Shown here: positions 54,676 to 64,000 of the stretch, piece by piece
How the letters are laid out: every line of letters starts with the position of its first letter
Numbering within the stretch: the stretch's first letter is position 1
Assembly: GCA_012656075.1 (NCBI GenBank)
Contig: JAAKBF010000077.1
Location: 62,001 to 126,000 of the forward strand
Length of the DNA stretch: 64,000 nucleotides
Source: Phytophthora hibernalis
Lineage: Eukaryota > Oomycota > Peronosporomycetes > Peronosporales > Peronosporaceae
Reading direction: 5' to 3'
Notes under the pieces: model-generated
The model's input: the letters and a program-made list of their open reading frames with translations, nothing else
What the model was told of the DNA's origin: nothing
Database searches by the model: none
Program-made: the position numbers and the translations under genes

Positions 54676-57565
54676 ATGGAGCAGCTCAAGGTGCAGCCTC
54701 TCTCGGGCGCTAAAAGTCCTGCCAAAAGTCCCAAACGACCACCACCGCCACCTTTGACGGCTCGTGTTCAGGTTGCAGTGCGAGTGCGACCGCCCGTAAC
54801 TGGCAATGGAGATGAACCATCCCTGTGCATCCCAGAAGAAGCTCCTCAAGCTGGGACCAATGTCGGTGATAATACGCTGCAGTTTCAGCTTGAGAAGACG
54901 CAAAAGGCATTTCAGTTCGACCACGTCTTCTCGGCCGAGGCCCAACAATCAGGTACTGTACGCTTCAACCTTCGAAGGTAATACTGTAGCTTCGGGTAGT
55001 TAATTTTGCTGTTGAATGGTGTGGGTAGATGTGTACAATGCGTCTCTGCAACCGCTTTTGGCTTCATTACTGCATGGTTTCAATGTCACGGTACTTGCAT
55101 ACGGTCAAACGGGGTCTGGCAAGACGCACACGCTAGGAGGGCCGAAAACTCGATTTCGGACGACGGACTCATATCACGCTTTTTACGTGATCTCTTCGAA
55201 GCACTACAAAACGAGGCGAGTGTGAAGACCACGGCCAAAGTTTCGTTTCTGGAAATCTACTGCGACGAAATTCGAGACTTGTTGGTCGACGGTGATCAAG
55301 CTCGAAACAACTCGCAAAACGGTATCTCAGCGCCGAGACTCACGATTCACGAAGACGATCAGAACGTGTGGGTGGAGGGTCTTCGAAGGTCAACTTGAAA
55401 AGCGTCGACGAGGCGCTAAATCTCCTGAAAACAGGTCGGCAGCGGCAAACCATTGGTGCGCACGCTCTCAACTATCATTCCAGTCGATCACATGCTGTGT
55501 ATACCTTCGAAGTGTCACGTGTGTTGGCCAACGAGATAAAAAGTGCCAAGCTCACGTTCGTGGATCTAGCCGGGAGTGAGCGCGTGAAACAGGCACTCAT
55601 GGAGGGTCAAAGCATGAAGGAGAGCTCCCACATCAACAGTATGGTTCCGTGAGTTTTGCATCGATAAAGTGGGTTGTGGCTAACATGTTTACTGTTGGTC
55701 AGTTGGTTTGCTGGCTCTGGGAAATGTCATCAATGCATTGGGCTCGAGACAACAAGTTATGCAGCGTCGAAACAGCACTGGTGCCAGTGGCCGAAAAAGC
55801 AGCACTTCCTGCACCAAAAACACACTCAATTCACTTGTGTCTGCTCACGTACCGTACCGATCATCAAAACTGACACGGTTACTTCGTGACGCTCTTGGTG
55901 GCAACTCGGTGACACTGTTCATGTACGAGGACTGAATATCATATCCGTACCCGCTCACTGAAAAGCACTCATTTTTTCGTGCTTGTATTCGATAGCGCAT
56001 GTATATCACCCGAGGCCACAAATGGTAGCGAGACTTTGTGTACGCTGCAGTACGCAAACCGAGCACGTTCAATTCAAAACAAGGCACAAAAGAATGTCGA
56101 GGCAGACAACGCTGATATCATGGACGCCGCGACTGCGGTTCAGCATGCCACGGAAAGTAAGCGCGAAATTAAGGATCTACGAGAGCAGGTTGCAGCGCTG
56201 AAATTACAATTGGACCAGGCCACCGCAGCAGCAAAGACAGTTGAAGCTCGTGATCCGTCTCGTGTCGAGACCGTGCAAAATGAGATGCAAGCATCCGAGG
56301 CTAATCAAGTGAGTGAAGTGTCATCAAAGGCTCCCAGATCGGCTAAAAACAAAAGACGACTTCGAAATGCTCCCCTTCAGCATGATATGTCCTGTATGAT
56401 TCATCGTTTCGAATCTGAGCAATGTGAAGGTATCGTGAACAGAAGCACTCAACTGCATCAGCAAGACAGCTCCTCAAAAACAATTGACCAACCGTCTCCA
56501 AAAGATCAACCGACAGAACTTATTGTTTTCACCTCCCTGGAATTGATACCAGTGCGGCCGTACACAGTGAATAATCCGTTCAACAACGTTGGTGCGGCTC
56601 AACTGGCGTCTAAGCAGACCCCTTCTCCAGACATAGTTAACGTCACTCAAACTGAAAATCAAAGCCCCCAGAAACAGCTTTCGAACAGAAGCCTCCCGAT
56701 GATGACCAGCCAAGGAACACAATATGAGTCTCCATTGTGTTGTCTAAAGGAACGCAAGGTTCCAATTGACTACATGTTGCTTTCACCCAGTCAAATCTTC
56801 CGAGAAGTATACCTCGAAAAGCAGAAAGCACTGGCAGGTGCGCCTTCACCGTGGCCACATCAGCGCCGCCTCAACACCCCTCATAAGGAACCGAAATATC
56901 CCCCATTTGCACTCCTGGTGCTTGATACCAAAACCGACACGCCAAGCCAGAAAAGTTCGACATCCTCCAAAACTTCGGACGTGCTTCTGGATCTTCTTCA
57001 ACGTACTCGGCAACTCGTCGAGGATACTCCAGAGGTCTGGAATCTGGATAGCATGGCTGAGATTGATCACTTTGACCAAAAGCAGGAGCAACAGAGTCCG
57101 CTGTCGTTTGATGCTTTCGTTGATCGCATGACGGCGCTTTACGATCAGCGCAGACATCAACATCAACTCGTGCACAGACTCCAGCAACGCTTCTGCCACT
57201 TAGAAACTTTACTAGGCGTTGAACATCTGGACTTGCAGATGAACGAGTGGTCCAGGTATACTGTGAAGAACCAGCAAGACACTCTTCAGCAACAGCTAGA
57301 AGCATACGAGATCCTTGCAGCCCAAAGACTGTGGATACGCTTACAACACCGGGAAATTGCAATTGAAAACTTCGCCGGAGTCTGGAACGAAAAGTTGAAT
57401 GAGGTGTTTCTGACCGATGACCAGTATGAGGCATGCACATCTTGGCATGCACACCAAGACGACCATGAATTCTTCCAACGACGTATTTTACCTTTCGTTC
57501 TCAACGGCTGGATTTCTGTCATTCAAGACGATCTGGACAACGAGCAGCTCTGGCTCGCATTATGA
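54676..57565 (+). CDS. Kinesin-4-like motor protein, four exons; two apparent one-base losses
   Basis: Exons: 54676-54952, 55029-55638, 55703-55922, 55996-57565; introns of 76, 64 and 73 bp. The ATG opens MEQLKVQPLSGAKSPAKSPK and a Pro-rich leader. The motor has VQVAVRVRPPV, P-loop AYGQTGSGKTHTLGG (residues 118-125), SDDGLISRFLRDLFEAL, VSFLEIYCDEIRDLLVD, NYHSSRSHAVYTFEV, LTFVDLAGSERVKQAL, GLLALGNVINALGSRQQ, VPYRSSKLTRLLRDALGG and CISPEATNGSETLCTLQYAN. An insertion of about 35 residues lies in loop L12 before the VPYRSSKL helix. A short coiled coil (KREIKDLREQVAALKLQLDQ) and a long, mainly Ser/Pro/Gln-rich tail follow. Slips at about 55147 (AAAA) and 55390 are one lost base each. Corrected length is 892 residues. 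It is head-to-head with a longer paralog. Confidence 0.85.
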
Positions 57566-57982
57566 TATCACAACACAAACACAAGAACATTAAAGCAAAA
57601 CTAGCCAACAGGAAACTGATGCACACAGGCAACATAATAAGAAGAAAGAAAATTAATTAATGCCACTTGCGAAAGGAAATAACAAAAATACCATCAGTAG
57701 TGTTTGCCGACAGGCACCACACTCGACGTCAACCACCCGGGAAGTCAGGCAACAGGAAGGCCGAAATCTATATATTCTCTATCCAGCTCTCCCCACCGAA
57801 ACCCCATTTCAGTTGACATCCAGCGTAAAATACCCAATACACCAAACTCCACTCATTCATTCACGCTTGCCCTCACGCTTGCAGCCTCTATATGTGTTGG
57901 CGAGCAGCCAAATAACTTCGAAATCGTTGAAGCCATCGACTATCTCAACCGAAAAAGCCAAAGCGGTCGGGTGCGAACTTGC
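57566..57982. other. Intergenic region between convergent genes
   Basis: 417 bp between the stop codons of the plus-strand kinesin and the minus-strand oxidoreductase. AT-rich just after the kinesin stop (57580-57665), consistent with 3' UTR. No further feature seen. Confidence 0.5.
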
Positions 57983-59761
57983 TCATGTCCAGCTGTGGTC
58001 GTACCCGCTGATTTCATCTGCCAGCAGTGCCCCTGCACCAAACGACAGTGTCCAACCCTTGGATCCGTGACCAGCATTGACGTACAAATTTCGGATTTTA
58101 GTGCGACCGATCAGTGGCACGTCGTCTGCTGTCACCGGACGCCAACATGTGTGCTGCTGCATCTTGGCCACGTTCAGATACCCCTCCGGGAACATGAGTC
58201 TGGCTTGACCCAATAGCCAGTCGTACCGTTTCTTCTGATCACGTGGCGACACCTCACCCGTCTTTTTCTGACTCACGAAATCTACACCACCGGAAATTCG
58301 AAGCATCGATTTGCCCAAAGGTGCAACCAGTGCGTGTCCTCCAGCGTAAATGTTGTGAATAGGTGCACGAAATCCTTCGGCCACCGGAACCGACAGCACG
58401 TACCCTTTCACTGGGTAAATAGCCAACTTGACGCCTGCTCGTTTTGCCACTGGCGCAGTGGAATTGCCCAGTGCCAACACGAACTCATCTCCTTCAATCA
58501 AAGACCCTCTTCGCGTCTGCAACGCAATGACCGATGTTTTATCCGTCAAAATGTGTTGCACCTCGGTGTTAAACCGAAACATCACACCTTGTCGCATGCA
58601 CAACCGGTACAGCGACTGACACATTTTGTGCACGTCTCCACTGGTGCCAAAGGCCGACAAAATAGCGCCTGGGTGATACATTTCGGAGCGCAGTGCGGGC
58701 TCCAAATTTTTGGCCTGGGTTGCGCTGAGTTTTTGCAGGTCCATGCCCAATTCGGACAAATGGGCATTTCGGTCCGACTCGAGCGTCACCTCCAGTTCGC
58801 TGTGGTCCCTGAAAATCTCGATCGTGCCTTGCGCCGTTTGGTCCATCACGACTTCACCCTTTTTGGTTTGCGCCTGCAATTCGCGAAGTTTCAACATGCT
58901 GTAGAAACCCAATTCGCGAATCGTGCGGCTGTGCTCATTTGATCGGCCCTTTTTCGAGTTGTGCCAGAATTGCAGTCCCCATTTCCAGAATTTCGTGTCT
59001 CGTAGCGCAGACATTTCGATCTTCATGGGCTTCTCCTTAGCGGCCATGCGCCTCGTGACGAACGCACGGCAACTGTGATATCTGTACACGAAGAGGACGC
59101 AGCAGCTGCAGCTGGGCCTCCGTCGACGGTGACACTGCTGCCATCTGGCGACGCTGCGGTAGTCGCAGCTGCGCGACTATCAGAATGACTTCGCCCCGAA
59201 CTAATGCCTTTGCGCAGATTTTGCACATCGGACCAGCTCGCGTATAGTGCCGGGTCCAGGAAGGCTCCGTTGCAGAAGCTCACCTGGGTGCCCACGCCCC
59301 GCTCCTTCTCCACGCACAGCACCTCGTGGCCCTGTTTGGCCAGGTAGTAGCACGTGGTGAGGCCGATGATGCCGGCGCCGCACACGATGACGCGCTTGGT
59401 CTGGCGGCGCTGGTTGATGCCCGGGATGGGCTCCATCTTCATGTTCTCGGGCAGCAGGGGATGCGCATTGGCGGCGGTCGCGAATGGTCGATGGGGGCAG
59501 CCGCTCGCCCTCGAGTGAAGCGACAGGGGGCAAGTTGCGGTGCGCCACACTGACCAAATGGTCGCGCAAATGCGGCGGCAGCTCTAATGCGGAACCGATT
59601 GCGTCACCAACGGAAGACGCGTCCGAGTATCCGGACGAGCTGATGGACGCCAGGCGGTCTCTTCGCAGGCCTTTGCTGTCGCCCAGCGGCCGTCGACTGG
59701 CGGCGGTCTCCACGTCCATAACTGGGTGCAACTCGTCCTCCATGGCGCTGTTGGAGCCCAT
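57983..59761 (-). CDS. FAD-dependent oxidoreductase, DadA/D-amino-acid dehydrogenase-like
   Basis: ATG at 59761 (MGSNSAMEDELHPVMDVETA) starts an acidic, probably disordered leader of about 80 residues. The frame then shifts in a run of five C (about 59498; one extra base) and the FAD-binding fold follows: KRVIVCGAGIIGLTTCYYLA (GxGxxG) with KQGHEVLCVEKE, QVSFCNGAFLDPALYASWSD. A Ser/Ala-rich insert of about 45 residues follows, then after one lost base (about 59046) AAKEKPMKIEMSALRDTKFW, KWGLQFWHN, GSLIEGDEFVLALG, YPVKGYVLSVPV, RPVTADDVPLIGRTKIRNLY and NAGHGSKGWTLSFGAGALLA. The order matches the DAO/DadA family, which oxidises D-amino acids to 2-oxo acids. Total 592 residues after correction. 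A further-upstream GTG in the same frame was not used. The location (mitochondrial or cytosolic) cannot be told. Confidence 0.8.
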
Positions 59762-62204
59762 CCGCTTCGTGTCTGGAGCGTTAATGGGGAAGGGCTCTTT
59801 TGGCGCAAATGACACCCCTCTCGCTCCGTTTCCTGCAGGTCGCCTCGCTCTCCGAGGCCAATATCCGCCCGTCGCCTCGCGCGGGGATTCAGTTGTGAGG
59901 GAGTTGCTGGCCGCGACACCAGTGCCCCTTCTTCGCGCGAAATATTCGAAAAAGAAGGATTTCTATCGTTTTGGCCAATCGGCGATTTTTCACGTACGAG
60001 GTAACCAATGGAAAAGCGCCATTTTAGTACAAAAATCAGACACCCTTTGGCGAGAAGACAACAGCGCTTCAAGCTCCGACAGAGTTGCTGCTGCCATGGC
60101 GTCAGTCTGGAGCTCTTCCACGACCTAACGATTGTAGGAGCGGCACCGACCTAGGCACCAGCGGCTGCACCGAACCGAAAGCTCCGGTGCCAGCTGGGAG
60201 AAATTGCACCCCAAGTCATACAAAGTTGCCTTTTGGAGGTATCCAGTGGATACTTTCCACGCGTCACTGGCCAGCGAGCCCTTGCGACACCTCGGAGGCT
60301 GTATCCTGGCGGGCGATCGCAGCTCCAAAGGTTTTTAACAGCGCTCCGCGATACGGCGATGCGGCTCCGGTCTTGCTCCGAGCATGCACCTGCTTTGGCA
60401 CCGCCCCCTCAAAAACCACACTTGCGAACTTGCTGGCCCCAGGAGTTCTGACAGGACAGGCTCGGCAATGCTGGCTCGAAGGCAACGAGCTCCGCTAAAG
60501 CACAAATTTCGCAGCGCAAGTCCCGCTTGGCACTCGCAGCGTCCACTCAAATTTGCCGCCCGTCTGCAGCGATTCACTTGACTTCGGCACAATATCACTT
60601 TGCGCTGGACATTTGCAGCAACCGCATTTCGCCTTTTGCGCAATTTACTCTTCACGGCTTTGGTATGTTTCGCACATGCCGTTTACGGTGGTAGATATTT
60701 GTCGGATGGAATATCTTTTTCACATTTGTAGGGCGGAACTTGCGTTCATGCGCTCGTTGGTCTCATTCGCACGGCTTCAGCGTCGAGGGCTCGGAGATCC
60801 ACACGATGATTTCGTTCGGAAGTTGAACTGCCCGCAGAAATCTTGACAAGTGGCGAGCAAAAGCGAGAAGACCGGACTTTGCCACTCCATTTGCGCCGAC
60901 CGTCTGCCGAGCTCGACGACGCCTTGACAACTTATCGTGGACTTCACGGCGAAGTTCACGAAAGGCAACGAACGGCGACAAGCGCTCGATGGAATGGCGA
61001 GTCGCCATTGGCGACGCGGTTCGAGTGAGACAGTTCACTTAGCGACGATTCACAACGTGTACATGTACCGGTATTATATTACATCATGTAATACATGTAT
61101 ACATATGAACCGACTCCTGTTTGAGGAAATGACGTGCTTGGAAGGCTCGTGTACTTGTAGTAGTCACGAAGTATCAGGTAAAAGTCTAATAAGGTCGCTA
61201 ATAGGTCGCGGTTAAGCATGATTTTGAGCTATGGCTGCATTAAGGTCTTCGTGCTCAAAGCAATACACCCTATTCAGCAACTGTAGCTGGAATTCACAGT
61301 AACAGCTCGATTTTTGGTGACGATGGTATCCAAAGTTTATGTGAGCTATTTTTTTGCCGGCTTCTTCGTTTGAGACTCTAACGTTAGCAGCATTAATTGT
61401 ACGAAAGCGATTACACACCTACCTGTAATCGCTGTCTTTGTGTTCCTACTGAGATCCTCATTTGTGTAAATTGTAGTGCAACAAGTGACCGCGAATCCGT
61501 CAAGGAATCCAGACCCACGCAAACATACATCACTGCTGATTTATTATCCATACCGCCGTTACGCCCTTCACATGATGGTTCATGCCTTACGACGCTATGG
61601 ATTTAATTTGTAGTCTTGCTAAAATCTGTGCGTTCTACATACTGACTTGAAGTAAGTAAGTACAGGTAGACCCCATACAAATTACTATTGTTGGGGTGGG
61701 CGTTTAATTAATCCATCCGCTGTGTACCGGAAGATGCTTGGGTAAGTTTTGCTAGAATGTCACCAATTCGCTTTGCGGAATACTTCAAAGTTCTTCAAAC
61801 AATGTTTTCGACAGTAGCCAAGCTGCATGGTTGACACATTTCTTCTTTCTCCAATCTTTCAGATGAATTCTTTGTACTTCTATATGAGAGGAGCTACATG
61901 CCAGAGGAAGAAAAATGGTCCTCTTGACCGGTCTACAGAGTTTCGAGGAAGTCGGGAAGGGCGAAGCCTCGGTACTCTGTGTGGGTATCAACTTTGGAAT
62001 GTTGCTGATATTAATAGTCATAGCGGCTGGGTACTACATGTAGTATATACTGTAGTATTTGAAGAAGTATGTAGCATCAAAAAGTTCAAGCAGTACATGT
62101 ATACAATGGCAAATGAGTATCAGCGGCAGTCAGACGACCAACACAATTGTACGCCTTCAAAGCAATTCAAATTCCAAAATTATTCAATTTACCATTATTG
62201 CAGA
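59762..62204. other. Intergenic spacer, no recognised gene
   Basis: Open frames at 60085-60498 (+), 60763-61038 (-) and 61827-62339 (+) have no family signal. 61050-61100 is rich in TACATGTA and ATAC palindromes and holds TACATGTACCGGTATT. It must contain the promoter of the DadA-like gene and the 3' UTR of the cyclin gene. Confidence 0.4.
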
Positions 62205-63355
62205 TTACAGACTCTTGGAGTACAGCTCGTTCTTCACTGCTGCACTTCGTTCCTCGAGGCGCTTCGAGTTTGGCGGATCGACCCGCATTGTGTAGTTGTA
62301 CCGGCGTCGAAAGTCCTTCTTCTCTGTCAGCGACCGTAGCGCGAAATAATACTTGGCATACACCGTGGCGGAAATGTAAAGATCCCACTGGATATGGTGG
62401 AGGAACAACCGCTCGAGGCGGTTGATCGAGTGCAGCGAGAACTGCGGATAAATATTGCTGATCTCGACGTTCCACGAGCTCAGGTCTTGCCACACCTTGG
62501 ACGCCAGCAGCAGTCCACACACGACAATTGGTCTCCACGTGGCCGCCAGCAACGGCACATTGGCCTGCTCCATCAGCCTTTCAATGTAGATGAGACACAC
62601 AATGGTGCACTCAGCGCTCAGTTGCGCCTTATTGAACAGGTTCTTGCAGAACTTGAAAATCTCGTCCACACTCGGTACGTGTCTTTTGGACGTGATCTTC
62701 TCCATCCGATACACAGTCAACGGGTGCACCCTGGGCAACCTCACAAAAGTGTACTTGAACTGGGGGTGACGAAATGTTCTTCTCGGAACGTCTCTTCCAC
62801 GGGCAGATCCACCAGTCTGGGGGACGAGATGCTGCTGGCATTGTTCAGCTCGTCTCGGTCGAAGGCTGTCTCTTCGTCGTCAATGTCGTCGATGAACGTT
62901 GCTGTATCTTGGGTGGGCGTGGGGGATCTGGACTCATTGGGTCGCTCTTCATTTGTGGTCAGCGCCGAAACGGCAGCAGCAATGGCGTTCGAGAAGCCGC
63001 CACCTGAGCGGTGCTGCTCGCGGTCGCGCTTCTCGCAGCGTCTGATGTGCTGGTACAGTACGACGCTCACACGTCGCAGGAAGTCGTCGTAGTTGGGCTG
63101 CGCGATGGACGACACGGAGCTGGGCGTCGCCAGACTCACGCGGTCGTCCGGTTTGCGGTACTGCAGTGAGCTCGTCTCGCTCAGCCGGGGCGTGAACACG
63201 GTGTGCGTGGGCTGGAACGCGGGCTGGAAGCGCACGTGGCGCTTGCCGTCGCCCGGAGGCGTCTCGTCCTCCACGGAACTCGGCAGCAGCGGCGAGAGCG
63301 ACACACTGAGCGCTGCCTCCGTCATGCGACTGGTGCTGCGCGTGTCCACCACCAT
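62205..63355 (-). CDS. Cyclin Y-like protein (N-terminal cyclin box), one apparent one-base loss
   Basis: ATG at 63355 opens MVVDTRSTSRMTEAALSVSL, a Ser/Pro-rich N-terminal half with PNYDDFLRRVSVVLYQHIRR and an acidic stretch (TFIDDIDDEETAFDRDE). A base is missing in the ACCCCCAG run (about 62762), after which the cyclin box reads RVHPLTVYRMEKITSKRHVP, FKFCKNLFNKAQLSAECTIV, CLIYIERLMEQANVPLLAAT, WRPIVVCGLLLASKVWQDLS, INRLERLFLHHIQWDLYISA and VYAKYYFALRSL. The LFNxAQLxAEC, YIERL, LLASKVWxD and VYAKYYFxLRSL motifs identify cyclin Y, which activates PCTAIRE/PFTAIRE-type CDKs at membranes in animals. Corrected length is 383 residues. An AG acceptor-like sequence just upstream of the ATG leaves room for a 5' exon. 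Confidence 0.85.
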
Positions 63356-64000
63356 GAACGGCCTGCGTCAAGGGGCTAAATGAGCTCCTCGACTCAGAAA
63401 TTGGATCTTGGCCATCCAAAATCGAATAACGGCTGAATTCGGAAATAGCGCGGTTTTATGGGATCAAGATTTATTTGTGCTATGCAACCAGTTTGTCTAA
63501 CTATATCGTGCAGTAGTTAGTGATCGTACTTAGCGCTAAAACATAGAGGCTTTGAATGGGGCTTTCCGAAGTCGTGTTTCATGCACTACAAGGGCAGAAA
63601 ATGGCTCGTCTAGAAAGTGCCGAAGCAAACACAAGTCGTGCTAGGGCTGTTGGAACGCTTTCAGATCACACGGGCACATTATGGGGAGTATGAAGCATGC
63701 ACGAGTTACAGCAATTCGTACTTGAGTACGATTTATAGTTATCTCGTACAAGACAAGTCGTACGAATTACAATCGAAAGTGCCAAAAATACTGCAAAGCA
63801 CAAAGAGTGAGCAAAAAAAATTACCATTTAATGGTATTGTGCAAAACGGGATATTAAAACTCAGTTTTGGAAATGAGTGAAGTCTTAACTCGCAATGCCT
63901 GTAACAGCCCGCAGGGTCCGTATGGTGGCCAGTATGAAGGGCTAATCAGATCACGAAGAAATTTGGTATACCGGTTTGAATCGACATGGAAAGGAGGAAT
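63356..64000. other. Upstream region of the cyclin gene, no recognised gene
   Basis: A plus frame at 63617-63880 starts from a non-ATG codon and has no motif. A run of CGTAC and GTACGA words occurs at about 63710-63765. Confidence 0.4.

Noticed and set aside
58334..58942. 202-codon plus-strand ORF
   Set aside because: Antisense to the well-supported FAD oxidoreductase; Cys/His-rich but no family pattern.
59762..59815. Upstream start for the DadA-like gene (SFAPKEPFP)
   Set aside because: The first codon is GTG, unusual in nuclear genes; the ATG at 59761 is preferred.
62394..63092. 232-codon plus-strand ORF
   Set aside because: Antisense to the cyclin-Y-like gene, whose motifs are clear.

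Overview
The window is eukaryotic nuclear DNA, most likely from an oomycete (Phytophthora/Pythium-type lineage; this is an inference). The evidence is compact genes with short GT-AG introns (57-105 bp), a ciliary protein (CFAP57) and two kinesins that fit a zoospore-forming protist, and transposon families typical of oomycetes (chromodomain Ty3/gypsy, MULE with SWIM finger, PIF/Harbinger, Helitron, hAT-like). No tRNA, rRNA or CRISPR was seen.

Layout. 1-2.5 kb: the 3'-truncated CFAP57 gene and a small coiled-coil gene, both on minus. 2.5-5.6 kb: no recognised gene. 5.63-6.63 kb: a hAT-like non-autonomous element with clean TIRs. 6.9-8.0 kb: a WDR53-like gene. 8-45.5 kb: a transposon island holding a decayed MULE, Ty3 copy 1 (+), a truncated Helitron (-), a repeat-rich spacer with GC-rich hairpins, a large decayed Ty3 element (-) with its 5' LTR at 31.5 kb, an unidentified multi-exon plus-strand gene whose second intron carries a PIF/Harbinger element, and Ty3 copy 2 (-). 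Copies 1 and 2 form a large inverted repeat bounding most of the island. 46-63.4 kb: a gene-dense arm with purple acid phosphatase (-), an SLC35B1/HUT1 transporter (+), two head-to-head kinesin-4-like genes (-/+), a DadA-like FAD oxidoreductase (-) and a cyclin-Y-like protein (-).

One property affects the whole annotation. Seven of the eight complete or nearly complete host genes with recognisable homologs or domains are interrupted by single-nucleotide frameshifts. Of 15 located, 14 are one-base losses, many in homopolymers. Reading across them and splicing the visible introns gives coherent full-length proteins in every case. I therefore treat these genes as probably intact genes in an indel-prone assembly, not as pseudogenes. 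The transposons carry the same indels plus genuine missense and nonsense damage.

I did not find a clear new biological system. The best candidates for follow-up are the divergent kinesin pair, the unidentified gene with a duplicated exon-intron unit interrupted by PIF, the two Ty3 copies sharing the same reverse-transcriptase active-site substitution, and the three-copy GC-hairpin repeat at 18.8-20.1 kb.
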